The notes: generated from the sequence alone by a model not told the origin. A stretch of DNA of 60,230 nucleotides from Bacillota bacterium (GCA_023461435.1 JAEYLC010000035.1:1-60230), one strand, 5' to 3'; numbered from the stretch's first letter, positions 8,423-18,600 are shown. Made by a program: numbers and translations.

Positions 8423-8475
8423 AAGGAGCGACCTTCAATGTTTTCAGCATTATAGAAGGCGGCTCCTTTTCTATT
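8423..8475 (+). terminator. Terminator after the chemoreceptor gene
   Basis: A long hairpin, AAGGAGC with GACCTTC on the left and GAAGG then GGCTCCTT on the right, ends in TTTTC. It lies 30 bases after the stop. Confidence 0.75.
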
Positions 8476-8553
8476 TATTATTATTAGCGTATAATCAACA
8501 TGCATATCCTCATATAGCGCAGCAGATGTATACCGTTATAAGGAGGAAAACTC

Positions 8554-9000
8554 ATGGAAGCCTTAAAACTCGCCAATCTGACCGGCGCTGTGACGGCGCT
8601 CGTCTTCTACGTCTCATCCGCCATTGTTTTCGCATTACGCCTTGCGGGCATCCCCCGCGCCGGTTACTGGGTCGGCATATTTCAGCTCTGTCTGGCTGTT
8701 CCGCTTGCTTATCTGCTTATCACCGCCCCATCGTTGGAACGGCCGGCCCTGTATTACGCCCAAATTGCGTTGCTGCTCGTCTGGCTTGCTGCGGAGCTGC
8801 TGCTCGATTACGTGCTGAAAATCGAGTTCCGGCATGTCATGGTATTGCTGATCGGTTACGTGGTGCTGTTCTTCGCGGCAGGCGGCGGCATGATCGGCGT
8901 TGCGTCGATGGCGGGTACAGGCTGGAGCATCGCTGCAATCGCCGCGTTCCTTGTTTCGACGGCGTTGGCTTTCATCCAGCGGCTTCTCACCGGCATGTAA
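8554..9000 (+). CDS. Hypothetical four- or five-helix membrane protein
   Basis: I do not recognise a family. The 148-residue protein is nearly all hydrophobic segments, at about residues 8-30, 36-57, 66-87, 92-115 and 120-142, with very short loops and few charged residues. It starts at ATG 8554 after a strong AAGGAGG. A TATAAT at 8490-8495 may be its -10. It stands alone between two terminators, so no operon partner suggests a function. Confidence 0.75.
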   Translation: MEALKLANLTGAVTALVFYVSSAIVFALRLAGIPRAGYWVGIFQLCLAVPLAYLLITAPSLERPALYYAQIALLLVWLAAELLLDYVLKIEFRHVMVLLIGYVVLFFAAGGGMIGVASMAGTGWSIAAIAAFLVSTALAFIQRLLTGM

Positions 9001-9092
9001 CCCGAATCCATACATACTGATCGGCTGTTGCCGTACGATCCGGATGACTCTATTGACATATATAATTATGGGGACCCTTTCATTAGACATAC

Positions 9093-9120
9093 GGGTCGTC
9101 TGGGAAGCCGACCCCTACGG
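9093..9120. repeat. Dispersed repeat, family B (copy 1)
   Basis: The sequence GGGTCGTCTGGGAAGCCGAC followed by CCCTACGG is repeated almost exactly 60 bases further on. GGGTCG and CGACCC can pair as a small hairpin. Related CCCCTAC/GTAGGG hairpins occur at 22929-23102 and 47452-47478. Confidence 0.65.
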
Positions 9121-9152
9121 AACTCACATCCATTTCTTCTCAGCATTATGCG

Positions 9153-9180
9153 GATCGTCTGGGAAGCCGACCCCTACGGG
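9153..9180. repeat. Dispersed repeat, family B (copy 2)
   Basis: This is a near-identical second copy of the 28-base unit at 9093-9120, with GATCG in place of GGTCG near its start. Both copies are in the same orientation between a membrane protein gene and a terminator. Confidence 0.65.
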
Positions 9181-9201
9181 GAACAAGCAAAGCGAAAAGC
9201 G

Positions 9202-9239
9202 AACGGCATGCCGCGAAACGGAATGCCGTTATTTTTGTT
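9202..9239 (+). terminator. Rho-independent terminator
   Basis: AACGGCAT and ATGCCGTT are perfect arms around a 13-base loop, followed by ATTTTTGTT. It ends the transcript of the membrane protein gene and of the repeat region before 9300. Confidence 0.75.
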
Positions 9240-9299
9240 CAAGTGATATGTACGTTATGCCGATAGAACAATTAACCATATTCACCGGAGGAACGTTTC

Positions 9300-10187
9300 G
9301 TGCAAATCGGAAGAATCGACACATACCACAGCCACATAAGCAGAGAGCTTAGCAATAGGCCGCAGCCTGAAAGCACCGGCTTTGAAGAGCCTTTTGCCGT
9401 TGATTTAACCGGAGATCAGAACCCCAGGCTGCGCCTGTATGGCCCGGGACTGCCGCACAACGCAAGCCGGACCGATTTAAGCGTACCCGAGAACAATCGG
9501 TCGATCGACGATGACATCGTGCACGCCTTCTATCCCGTCGCGGATATCAATGAGCGCTTAAGCAGCCTGCTTTCCCGCAAGGACAAGGTCATATCGCAGG
9601 CCACGCGCGCCATCATCGACGGGCTGCATATCGACGAAGAAGCCACCACACCGCAGCAGCGTGAAGAAATGCGCTCGCTCGCGGATGCACAGGCGCGTTT
9701 TATTGCGGATAATTATCTGTCCGGCGAGGACGCGGAAAACTATATGGATATCATCGGTGAAATAAAGAGTTATGCCGATTTCAGCCATTTCGGGCTGAGG
9801 CTGATCGGCTATACGTCTCTTGGACAGGGCGGCAAAGCCGTCTACAAACCCGAAGGCGCACCCGACGGGTATGTGCCCGCCTCTGCGGCTTTGGAAATGA
9901 GCGATGAAAAGGCTTTCCGGCAATGGCGCTCCCTATCGAGCCGAAGCCCTGAGGAAATGGAAGCCCTGCTTAGCAATATGGCAAGGTATCAAAAAAGCGC
10001 CTATAAGACGCTTCAGGAAAATCTGCATGCTGTCAATGAATCTCCCGGCCTTGGTAGGCTGCGCGCGCTGGATACATCCAGCCTCGAGAGCTTCTCACAG
10101 TCCTTCGCGGCCGCCGCACCGGTTTTGAGTGCGTCTGCGCCGCTGCTGGACAGCATGGCGCGCTTTTTGAGTCCCTTTCTTAAATGA
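9300..10187 (+). CDS. Hypothetical protein, unrecognised
   Basis: I do not recognise this 295-residue protein. It has no signal peptide or membrane segment and looks soluble and mostly helical from about residue 80 on. Residues 1-60 are polar and proline-rich, perhaps disordered. There is a central glycine-rich stretch (GYTSLGQGGKAVYKPEG) and an alanine/serine-rich C-terminus. The GTG start is supported by GGAGG eight bases upstream. It converges with the AarF gene, only 12 bases separating the two stops. No neighbour hints at a function. Confidence 0.7.
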   Translation: MQIGRIDTYHSHISRELSNRPQPESTGFEEPFAVDLTGDQNPRLRLYGPGLPHNASRTDLSVPENNRSIDDDIVHAFYPVADINERLSSLLSRKDKVISQATRAIIDGLHIDEEATTPQQREEMRSLADAQARFIADNYLSGEDAENYMDIIGEIKSYADFSHFGLRLIGYTSLGQGGKAVYKPEGAPDGYVPASAALEMSDEKAFRQWRSLSSRSPEEMEALLSNMARYQKSAYKTLQENLHAVNESPGLGRLRALDTSSLESFSQSFAAAAPVLSASAPLLDSMARFLSPFLK

Positions 10188-10199
10188 CGTTTTCAGCTT

Positions 10200-11786
10200 T
10201 CACTTTGGCCTGTTTTTGAGTATTCTCACGATAAGCCATACGGTCATCACAAACGAAGCCGCGTAGCCAAGAACACCGATCAGCGGAATGCCCAAAACCT
10301 TGGGCGTCATGTTCGTGGTACACAGTATGCTCGAACCGACGACGATCGCGGCGCTTAGTATACACACGATGATGCGGTTGACGATTCTGTCGAGCCGGTT
10401 CAAATGGCCTTCCGACCCCACGAACTCCACATTGAGCTTCGCCTGCCCGCGTGACGCCATCTTTAAAATGTCCGTCATCTGCCCCGGTATGTCCGCCGCA
10501 CGCTTGCTGAACGTATAAATCGCGCGCCCCGCGTGACGCAGCTCGCGCTTGATGTCCGTGCCGTTAAATATGCTGCCCGACATATGCGACCCGACGATTT
10601 GCAGAAAATTCGTTTCGGGGTTGATCTTTGAGAGCACGCCTTCAATCGTCATGATGCCGCGCGCAAGCATCGCGATGCCGGACGGCAGCATGATGCCGTG
10701 CGTCTGGGCGAGCCGCAGCAGCTCCGTGATAAACTGCCCCGCGTCAAGACTGCCAAGGTCCATGGACGCGTATTTGCCGAGCATATCCGCGACATCGGCG
10801 TAAAGCCGGTTGTGGTTGATCTCGCCGCGGCAGTGTCCGAGCAGCAGCAGCGTGTCCTTGAGCGTGTAGACGTCGTTTTCCACCGCGGCGACAACCGCGT
10901 CCTTAAAAAGCTGGCGGTGCCGCGCGGACAGCCTCCCCACCATGCCAAGGTCGATCCAGACGATTTTGCCGTCCCGAATGCGGATATTTCCCGGGTGCGG
11001 GTCGGCATGGAAAAAACCGTCTTCCACCACCTGCTTGACAAAATTGGCGGCCAGCTTTTCGCTGATCTCCTGCGCGTCGTAGCCGTTGTCCTTGAGCGCC
11101 TGCGCGTCGTCGATCTGTATGCCGTCGATGAGCTCCATCACGAGCACCTTGTGCGTGGTCAGCTCGGCTTCCACTTCGGGGAACGCGATGTAGGCGATAT
11201 CCGCGTTGCACTCGGCGAACTCGCGGATATGCGACGCTTCGAGAAGGAAATCCATCTCCTGCTGAGCCACCGTCCACATCTCGCCGATCACCGAATGCAA
11301 ATCGATCACGCCGCCCGTATGCCCGATGATTTTGATGATGCCCGACGCTTTGCGCAGCAGCTTCACATCCATCGCCATCATTTCGTAGATGCCGGGCCGC
11401 TGCACCTTGATCACAACGTCCTTGCCGTTTTTGAGCCGGGCTCTATGCACCTGCGCGATGGAGGCCGAGCCATAAGGCTCTTCGTCGATATGCGAAAAGT
11501 GCTTGTCGGGCGCGTCGCCAAGCTCGGCTTCGAGCACGGTCAGCACCGCGGCAAACGGCATCGGCTTCACTTCGGTGCGCAACTTAACAAGCTCATCGCA
11601 ATACTCCGACGGAATCATATCAGGCCGCATCGACATGATCTGCCCAAGCTTTATGAATGTGGGCCCCAAGTCCTCCAGAATCTTCCGCAGCTTCTCGGGC
11701 GTTATGCCCTTGATAAGGTCGTAGCGCCGGAGCACATTCAATATGTCTTTGAAACGCGCCGCTGCCGTGGCGTTATTTTTCTGCAT
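10200..11786 (-). CDS. ABC1 kinase family protein (AarF/UbiB-like)
   Basis: AarF/UbiB/COQ8 proteins are atypical kinase-fold ATPases linked to quinone or lipid metabolism at membranes. This 528-residue protein shows the N-terminal KxGQ helix (FIKLGQIMSMRPDM), the alanine-rich loop (PYGSASIAQVHRA), the lysine strand (VVIKVQRPG), the catalytic loop (FFHADPHPGNI), the metal-binding IDLGMVGRL, and two C-terminal membrane helices. ATG 11786 is used because the upstream phasin gene ends at 11773, giving a short coupled overlap; an ATG 42 bases earlier is deeper in that gene. The exact substrate is unknown for Clostridia. Confidence 0.93.
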   Translation of the reverse strand: MQKNNATAAARFKDILNVLRRYDLIKGITPEKLRKILEDLGPTFIKLGQIMSMRPDMIPSEYCDELVKLRTEVKPMPFAAVLTVLEAELGDAPDKHFSHIDEEPYGSASIAQVHRARLKNGKDVVIKVQRPGIYEMMAMDVKLLRKASGIIKIIGHTGGVIDLHSVIGEMWTVAQQEMDFLLEASHIREFAECNADIAYIAFPEVEAELTTHKVLVMELIDGIQIDDAQALKDNGYDAQEISEKLAANFVKQVVEDGFFHADPHPGNIRIRDGKIVWIDLGMVGRLSARHRQLFKDAVVAAVENDVYTLKDTLLLLGHCRGEINHNRLYADVADMLGKYASMDLGSLDAGQFITELLRLAQTHGIMLPSGIAMLARGIMTIEGVLSKINPETNFLQIVGSHMSGSIFNGTDIKRELRHAGRAIYTFSKRAADIPGQMTDILKMASRGQAKLNVEFVGSEGHLNRLDRIVNRIIVCILSAAIVVGSSILCTTNMTPKVLGIPLIGVLGYAASFVMTVWLIVRILKNRPK

Positions 11787-12084
11787 CCGGTTTTTCGAGG
11801 TCAGCCAGCTTCGCCTTGAGGGCGGCAAGCTCTTCCCCGCTCATCTTGTCAAGGTTATCGATCACCGCTTCCACGGCGAGCTTGCTCTTTGAGATGGACT
11901 CCTTCACCTTGTCCTTGGCCTTGTGCTTCAATTCCTCGTTGAGCACCTTGCCCTGCTCCACGGTGATTTCGCCTTTTCTGATCAGCTTATCGACTATCTG
12001 CTGGGTCTTCTCCGCTGTGACCGCCATGGCGCCGATCCCCGCGAGCAACACCTCTTTTAAATCCTCTCCGATACCGTCCAGCAT
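11773..12084 (-). CDS. Phasin-family coiled-coil protein
   Basis: This small acidic/basic amphipathic helical protein (103 residues) has a hydrophobic glycine-containing N-terminus (DLKEVLLAGIGAMAVTAEK), then QIVDKLIRKGEITVEQGKVL and a lysine-rich coiled coil. It resembles the PhaF-like phasin group, which is often found directly before AarF kinase genes in Firmicutes. ATG 12084 follows AAAGGAG at the proper distance. Its stop overlaps the start of the kinase gene, so the two are coupled. An extended -10 (TGATATAAT) lies at 12145-12150. A regulatory or partner role with the kinase is inferred from context only. Confidence 0.75.
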   Translation of the reverse strand: MLDGIGEDLKEVLLAGIGAMAVTAEKTQQIVDKLIRKGEITVEQGKVLNEELKHKAKDKVKESISKSKLAVEAVIDNLDKMSGEELAALKAKLADLEKPDAEK

Positions 12085-12187
12085 GAAATTCACTCCTTTC
12101 GAATTGGGCTTTTTGCCCGTTTCCAATACTATCCTTACTTCGGTATTATATCATATATTCGCGCGAAAAAATCGCAAGGAAGTTCTT

Positions 12188-12335
12188 TTTGTCATACGAG
12201 CGAAGTGTTAGCGAAGTGTTAGCGAAGTGAAGCATCTCACCGCTTCATGCTCTGAGCTATATCACAGCTTATCGCATTTGACATGGGATGCTGATCCACT
12301 TCGTAGTCGACAAGCTCAGCATGACAACTTCGTTG
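12188..12335. repeat. Dispersed intergenic repeat, family A, with inverted ends
   Basis: The block begins TTTGTCATACGAGCGAAGTG, contains GTTAGCGAAGT twice in tandem, and ends with CACTTCGTAG then GCTCAGCATGACAAC. The ends are roughly inverted (GTCAT/ATGAC and CGAAGTG/CACTTCG), which suggests a small degenerate hairpin element. It sits between two minus-strand genes and touches the 3' end of the GNAT gene. Confidence 0.6.
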
Positions 12336-12852
12336 TCCCTTCCTCTCTTTCTGTCTGCCTGCTCACATAACGCACGTCAACAAGCTCTTTCCCCATGATC
12401 TCGAGCGTACTTTCATCGCCGTTGGGCGCAAAACCATGCTTCTCATAGAAACGCCGCGCGCGGCTGTTGTCGCGCAGCACCCAAAGGTATACGCTCTCAT
12501 ACCCCTGTTCCCGCAGCGCCGCAACCGTCTCACCTAGGAGCGCTTCGCCGAAGCCCTTACCGAAATAATCCGGGTGCAGATAGATCGAGACGATCTCGCC
12601 CCACCCCTGCATTTTCTCATCCCGCGCGGCGTCGAAGGCCGCGCATCCCGCCGGCGTTTCGCCGTCAAATATCATCAGCGCGGACAGCGTGCCGTCGCCG
12701 ATATCCTTCTTAAATTTCTGCACCCACCTGTCATCATCGATCGCGTTGAGAAAATCCTGCGGTACCATGCCGACATACGCGGCTTTCCAGCTCAACGCAT
12801 AAATGCGGCTGATATCCTTCACATCGTCCACCGTGGCCTTGCGAATATTCAT
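12316..12852 (-). CDS. GNAT family N-acetyltransferase
   Basis: This GNAT enzyme (178 residues) should transfer an acetyl group from acetyl-CoA to an amine, with the target unknown. It starts MNIRKATVDDVKDISRIYALS and has the acetyl-CoA motif A (VSIYLHPDYFGKGFGEALL) and motif B (LWVLRDNSRARRFYEKHGF), typical of RimI-like enzymes. ATG 12852 follows GGAGGGG; an extended -10 TGGTATAAT lies at 12881-12886. The last dozen residues (REEGTTKLSC) are encoded within the family A repeat, so the repeat appears to have altered or supplied the C-terminus. Confidence 0.9.
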   Translation of the reverse strand: MNIRKATVDDVKDISRIYALSWKAAYVGMVPQDFLNAIDDDRWVQKFKKDIGDGTLSALMIFDGETPAGCAAFDAARDEKMQGWGEIVSIYLHPDYFGKGFGEALLGETVAALREQGYESVYLWVLRDNSRARRFYEKHGFAPNGDESTLEIMGKELVDVRYVSRQTEREEGTTKLSC

Positions 12853-12960
12853 TGATACTGCCCCTCCAATGTAACACCATATTATACCACGCGCCACGCA
12901 ATTGCCGCCAGCAGTGATGAATGCCGCGCCCGCCTCATATGAATACAATAAGGAGGCACT

Positions 12961-14019
12961 ATGAAAGCAAAACCGTCGCTCAATATGTTGCAGATCGCGT
13001 TTGCCTATATCGGCACGGTGGTGGGCGCCGGCTTTGCCTCGGGGCAGGAGGTGCTGCAGTTTTTCACCGCGTACGGGCTCTGGGGCCTCCTTGGCATGCT
13101 AATTTCGTCGCTGCTGTTTTTCTTTATCGGGTATTCGATACTGATGCTCGGGCGCAGCCTTAACGCGCACTCGCATCTTCAGGTCGTGCGCTTCACCAAC
13201 GGCTCGCTGCTCGGCTCGCTGATCGACATCGTGATCACGCTATTCATGTTCGGCGGGCTTGCGGCAATGCTCGCGGGCGCGGGCGCGATCGTCAAGGAGC
13301 AGTTCGCGCTTGCGCCGGTGTGGGGCGTGCTCGCGATGGCGCTCGTCACATTCGTCACCGTGGTGACGGGCACGCACGGCGTGGTCAACGCGATCAGCTT
13401 CGTGGTGCCGTTTCTCCTCGTCTCGGTGCTGTACATATCGGTCTGGAACCTGCTCAACAACCCCGTCACGCACGCCGAGATCGAGACGGCGGCGGCGCTG
13501 CCCGGCGCCACACCGAGCTGGCTGCTGTCCGCCGTCAACTACGCGTCTTACAACATCGTGATCTCAATCGGCATTTTAACGCCGATGGGCGCGGCCACGA
13601 CAAGCAAGCGAACACTGTTTTGGGGCGCGCTGCTCGGCTCGCTCGGCCTCAGCATCAGCCTCGCCGCGATCTATTTCGGGATGCTGACCGACATCACCGC
13701 CGTGCGCTTCATGGAGGTTCCGATGATCGAAATCGCGAGGCGGATATCTCCCGCCGTCCAGACGGTGTTCGCGCTCGTGCTGTTCTCCGAGGTTTACACC
13801 ACGGCGGTGGGCAACCTGTTCGGGCTCGTGCAACGCATCTCGTTCCGGCTGCCGAAATGGGTATTTGCCGCCGGCGCGACGGCGCTCGCGTTTGCCGTGG
13901 CGCAGCTCGGGTTTTCGAACATGGTGAAATACCTTTACCCTGCCGTGGGTTACGGCGGCATGCTGTTCTTCGGCGGCGTGATTTATGTCTGGGTCAAAAA
14001 ACGCGGCGCGTTTCGCTGA
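12961..14019 (+). CDS. YkvI-family membrane protein (APC-superfamily-like permease)
   Basis: This 352-residue protein has about ten hydrophobic segments, beginning with the amphipathic AFAYIGTVVGAGFASGQE motif that is characteristic of B. subtilis YkvI and its relatives in the amino acid/polyamine/organocation superfamily. The transported compound is not known. The start is ATG 12961 after AAGGAGG. The M15 peptidase gene begins 15 bases downstream with its own ribosome binding site, so the two form an operon. The pairing may link it to the cell wall or sporulation, but this is only suggestive. Confidence 0.87.
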   Translation: MKAKPSLNMLQIAFAYIGTVVGAGFASGQEVLQFFTAYGLWGLLGMLISSLLFFFIGYSILMLGRSLNAHSHLQVVRFTNGSLLGSLIDIVITLFMFGGLAAMLAGAGAIVKEQFALAPVWGVLAMALVTFVTVVTGTHGVVNAISFVVPFLLVSVLYISVWNLLNNPVTHAEIETAAALPGATPSWLLSAVNYASYNIVISIGILTPMGAATTSKRTLFWGALLGSLGLSISLAAIYFGMLTDITAVRFMEVPMIEIARRISPAVQTVFALVLFSEVYTTAVGNLFGLVQRISFRLPKWVFAAGATALAFAVAQLGFSNMVKYLYPAVGYGGMLFFGGVIYVWVKKRGAFR

Positions 14020-14034
14020 GACAGGAGGCAAGCG

Positions 14035-14967
14035 GTGAGCAAATACAAAGTCTATTTTCTGGCGGCGGCGTTGATCGTGCTCGGGTTTGCCGCGTACAGC
14101 GTCAATCAGCAAAACGGCGTCAGCGTTCAAGCGATATCCGTCTCGTACGACAACCCCGATACGGCGGCGAAGCGCGATCTGCTCGCGCTCAAGATGGCAT
14201 ATCCCGATGACGTTGCGGGCTTTGAAAAGGACGGACAAACCGTGACTGTGCTGATGGAAAACGGCGCGAAAATCGTCTACGACGACCAAAAAGCGAAGAG
14301 CTTCTCTGAAAAGCTCGGCAATGCCGATATACAGGACGCGATGGAAATTCCGTATCCGCTTGAGAGCATCAGCACGCTGATGAGCGGCGAAGAAGACCCG
14401 GGGCGCGTGCGCTGCTACGCGCTGCTCAATGCCGTTTACGGCGGGTCTCAAAGCGAGGTGGAATCGCGCCTTGAAAGCGTGGATACGGGCGCGGGGAGCT
14501 GTCCCTTTAACGAGAGCAATGATGCGGATGAGGCGCTGGAGGACGCGTTTGCGGATGTGGCCGTGCTGACGAAGGACGACCCAAGCATTTATGGCTTTGT
14601 GTTTCCGATGAGCGGCACGTTTAACTACCGCGTGATTGCGGGCACAGGGCAGCTAAGCCCGCACGCGTTTGGGATTGCGATTGATCTGTGCCGCGACAGC
14701 CGCGACTACTGGCAGTGGGCCAGCAGGGAGCAGGCGCAGAGCCGCCTCGACGAGTATCCGCGCGCGCTCGTGGGCGTGTTTGAAAGCCACGGGTTTATAT
14801 GGGGCGGCAAATGGGCGCATTTTGATTTTTTGCATTTTGAGTACCGGCCGGAGCTGATTATCAAGGCGCAGTGCGAGGCCGAGGCGGCCAGCAGCTGGCA
14901 TGACGGGTTCCCCGACAGCGAGGACGTGCAGGAATATGTGAAGATGATTGAGGATGCGTGGAAATAG
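14035..14967 (+). CDS. M15-family metallopeptidase, membrane-anchored
   Basis: The protein (310 residues) has an N-terminal membrane anchor or signal (residues 5-20) and a C-terminal M15 peptidase domain of the VanY/D-Ala-D-Ala carboxypeptidase or endolysin type. The zinc-site features are SPHAFGIAIDL (His and Asp) and WAHFDFLHFEYRPEL (second His and acid). It should cut peptidoglycan peptides outside the cell. The middle region (residues 30-170) is not recognised. GTG 14035 follows AGGAGG directly after the YkvI-type gene, so it is the second gene of that operon. Downstream the DNA becomes AT-rich. Confidence 0.85.
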   Translation: MSKYKVYFLAAALIVLGFAAYSVNQQNGVSVQAISVSYDNPDTAAKRDLLALKMAYPDDVAGFEKDGQTVTVLMENGAKIVYDDQKAKSFSEKLGNADIQDAMEIPYPLESISTLMSGEEDPGRVRCYALLNAVYGGSQSEVESRLESVDTGAGSCPFNESNDADEALEDAFADVAVLTKDDPSIYGFVFPMSGTFNYRVIAGTGQLSPHAFGIAIDLCRDSRDYWQWASREQAQSRLDEYPRALVGVFESHGFIWGGKWAHFDFLHFEYRPELIIKAQCEAEAASSWHDGFPDSEDVQEYVKMIEDAWK

Positions 14968-15217
14968 GGGGTAATTATATGGATAACTGAAGGTTAGAGT
15001 TTTAGCTGGACTACTACCAGTTATGCTCAAAACCTGACAGATAAACTAGAAGTTGCAGATCTTATATTTTGAAAGCCGCTTACTTCAATTGTGATTTCTT
15101 TCGAAGTTTTAGTGTTAAGTTAAGTTCATTTTTGTAAGCGTTTATTCCCAAGGTTGTTGCTTTCTCCATATTCAGTTCAATAATTGATCCGGAACAACGA
15201 GCAGATACATACATATA

Positions 15218-15538
15218 ATGAAACAGGAGTTGATTGTTTTGGTTATAGAACAACATATGCATATGTTTAAAGGAGTAACCGTCTATGTCGACGGTCATCT
15301 TCACCTTTTCTCGGGAGTGTCGAGTGCTGCATTAAACTTGCCGGGGCATACGCACACGATTTCCGGCAACACCACAACTGATGCCGCTCACTATCATCCG
15401 TATTCCGTGACAACATATGGGCCAACATACGTCGATACGGCACATTACAAGCACTATCATTATTACGAAGGAAGAACTGATTTAGTCCTTAACCACCGCC
15501 ACCCAATGAGCGGGACAACGTTTGTGCTGGGAGAATAA
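15218..15538 (+). CDS. YmaF-family histidine-rich protein
   Basis: This roughly 100-residue protein is built from repeated short histidine motifs: HMHMFKGVT, DGHLHLFSGVS, GHTHTISGNT, AHYHPYS, YKHYHYYEGRT, NHRHPMSGTT. This matches the YmaF family of Bacillus and Clostridia, whose function is unknown; the histidines suggest metal binding. The start is uncertain. ATG 15218 has a poor site, while TTG 15239 has CAGGAG ten bases upstream, and ATG 15257 begins exactly at the first HMH. It is the first gene of an AT-rich region and converges with the large nuclease-motif gene. Confidence 0.75.
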   Translation: MKQELIVLVIEQHMHMFKGVTVYVDGHLHLFSGVSSAALNLPGHTHTISGNTTTDAAHYHPYSVTTYGPTYVDTAHYKHYHYYEGRTDLVLNHRHPMSGTTFVLGE

Positions 15539-15606
15539 CTTGTTGTCAAGGGTATATGGATAATGGGCAGGTCATGCCATATCAGACAGTCGCGTATCAT
15601 GCCCAT

Positions 15607-18600
15607 CTACCCTGTAGAATTACTCCATTCCTTGAGTGATGTGATTTCTGACTTTAATTCATCGTATGTTACAATTGGAAATGACACTTTTTTATAATAA
15701 GATTCAAATACCTTATTTACCACCATATAGGGTCTTATCTGATATACACCGTCCCCTAAATCATATCCCATATTACTAAAGAAAGATCGATAAACTTTAG
15801 TAAAATAAATTATCCTTTTCTGAAACTTCTCATCATATTTTTCTTCCTTGAAAAACCGTCTTTGTTCATTACTATGCTCAAAAATAGAACCTATAGGTTG
15901 TAGCACTTTGCATTCAATAATAAATACAGTTTTTATAGATTTACATAGTCCTATTACATCATAATCACCCAACTCATTTATAGATGGGTGATTACCTATT
16001 CTATCTTCTCTACGAATATCAACATCGTGCTTGTAATAGTCAAATTCTAAGTCTTTAAACAAATGCTCAATATCAGTTGAAAACAGGTGTTCATAGTAAT
16101 TCTTCCATTCAGCTAGTTCCGTAGTAACATTTGGCAGTCCAGTCTCATAGGGAGGATAAAATTGCAAAAATCCATTCGTCCATCTTTTTCTAATTTCATC
16201 TGTCATAATGGGAGAATAAATATAGTTATCGCCATCTCTTAATAGTGGCTTTATTGAAAATCTATTGTTTCTTTTTTCCCGTTCCCATATAGGGAGAACA
16301 GGACAATCTTTGCCGTTTATTGTTTTTAGCTTGGATGCATCTACAGTTAAAAATTCAAACGCTCTCTTAGCATTGTCATATGAAACGTCCTCAATCACAA
16401 ATGAGCAGTAGTCTTTAATCACATCATCAATATTAATTTGACACACATTTGGTGCTATTTCGTTGAAGCTTTTTATTTCTGAAGGGAAACTGCTTTCCGA
16501 TAACTGATGCAAAACAGATTCAAGTACACGAAAACTCACTCCGGTATCTACATAGAATGCAGTTGCCACTTTTTCAAAGTAGTCTTTGTCTTTTTCGATT
16601 CCTTTAACATCATAAGCGCTAGAACTCAATCGGCGTTTGCTTGTAGTTGTATATTTTGACAGATATGCTTCTCCAAACTCTACATCAATTCTATAGTCAT
16701 CCAAGACGCACAATTTTGTCTTTGAATCTGTATGAAAACAAAGATCGGAGCTATTTTGCAAGGAAACAAGCCATTGTGCGAATGAAATGAGCTCGGATAG
16801 TGCAATATCATCAATCTTTGTTTTTCCACGATTATCAATTAAATAAAGATTCGTTTCGAGAAGGTAAAGAAACGATGCTTGATTATTTTTTGAATCTTCA
16901 ACAGCATGCAGTGCCTTTTGGCGAGAATTTTCCCTTTCACTTTCGTCGATATCCTCACTTAACTTAAACCTCTCATGATTCATTCGTATTGAAAACAATT
17001 CATAAGAATAGGCTGAAAGTAACTTTATGTGTAATTCAATACGATCAAATTGAATTATTTTCTTTTCAAAACTCTTTACCGCATTTTCTTGGATTCTGCG
17101 CACTATACCAGTAGCATCTTTTTGTTCATAAACACCTGGTACAACATCAGCTGCTGCAGTTATCAATGCGATCTGTTTTCGCACAGATAATTGAGAAGTG
17201 TCTGTTTCTTTTATTCTATCGATATTTGTGTTGAAGTAATAGTCTAGTTCTATAGCTTTAGTATCAATAGTTTTCTTTTTTGTTTTATGCTCCTCTATTA
17301 TTTTATATACTTCAGCTAAATCTTCTGAAAATGTATTTAATACTGGCTGGAATAGCTCATGAATCATTTTATATTCAACAGCTCTATTATCTGCCACAGA
17401 AATATCCTTCATAAGTTTATTACAGTCAAGTTCAAAATCAATTAATATAGTTTTATCATTTTCTGATACATTGCTAATGTGGACATATTGACCACATCCT
17501 GATTCCCTTGATAATGAGTGACAACACAATTGAATATAGAAACAATTCAAACATGGAATTATGGAAAAATGCGCTTTATATTCGATAACAAAACGTTCAA
17601 CAATGCCCCTAAAGGATTCCAGATTAATATTTGTTTGTTGCGAACGATCTTTTCGGAGTATACTTATAAAATCGTAAGATATATATATGGTACACCTATT
17701 ATCCAAAATCAATACCGAACCACCCAGTAGTTCTCTTGATTTCTTTGCATATTGATATATGCCAATGTCATCAACAACAATATTCCAACACTCCGGCTCA
17801 CAAAACTGCCTGCAATGGAGATGGAATGGAAAGCATTTGTTAAGTTCAAGATATTTAGTAAAAATATGAGCTGCTGATGTATCAATATCAGAATAAATAT
17901 TTCGGTATTCTATTGCGCCCTTAGAGATATAGCCTTTTTCTTGTAAAAAGAGAGTATAGTAATCAGAAACCCCTCCCCAAGAAAGTATTTGCGCCTCTTC
18001 TTTTTTGCTTTTATTATCAAACTCGGCAAATTGTAAAATGTTTTCGGAAACCATAATCATGTACATTATATCAATAGCCGAATAAATTCTTCGCTCTTCT
18101 TTAGTCCCAAATTTGAGCACTATTTCTTCGACATTAATGTGTTCATCATAACAGATTATATGCAACTGACAACTTTCATTGAGTTGATATGCTTTGTAAT
18201 GGTTAGCTAGTATTTTTTCCGCAAGGTTTACAATGCTTAACATCTTATTAGCAAAAGCATTTTCGATTTGTGCAATTACAGTTAAGTATTCGCTGTTATC
18301 ATCAGATGTATCAATAAAAACAATTAAAGAATCATCCTGTAAATAGGCGAAATTTGTACATTTTTCTTTGATGGGTATTCTGTTATTAAAAAACAAACAG
18401 TTTTCTATGAGTAATGCTGAATAGCTATCGTCATGGCAATATATAGATTTTATCTTTTTAACTAAAGAATGCTTTATTACTTTTTTAAGGTCTCTTTTTG
18501 ACATTAATACTACAGTATTTGTGAAATAGTCAATAATTAAAGAAGGATTGAAAAGGGGATAGCTTACTTCGTCTTTCTGAATAAAATGACTTTTTATTAT

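Noticed and set aside
10698..11819. A 373-residue plus-strand open frame opposite the AarF gene
   Set aside because: It is rich in Arg, His, Val and Leu with no motif, and the antisense AarF kinase has all its conserved motifs.
12961..14019. Several long open frames on both strands across the YkvI gene (for example 13320-14210 and 13576-14451)
   Set aside because: They are Arg/His/Ala-rich shadows in GC-rich coding DNA, without ribosome binding sites, and conflict with the clear YkvI and M15 genes.
15080..15304. A minus-strand open frame of 74 residues opposite YmaF
   Set aside because: It overlaps the YmaF gene, its longer start lies inside YmaF, and it shows no family pattern. The AT-rich part could be a remnant, but there is no support for a gene.
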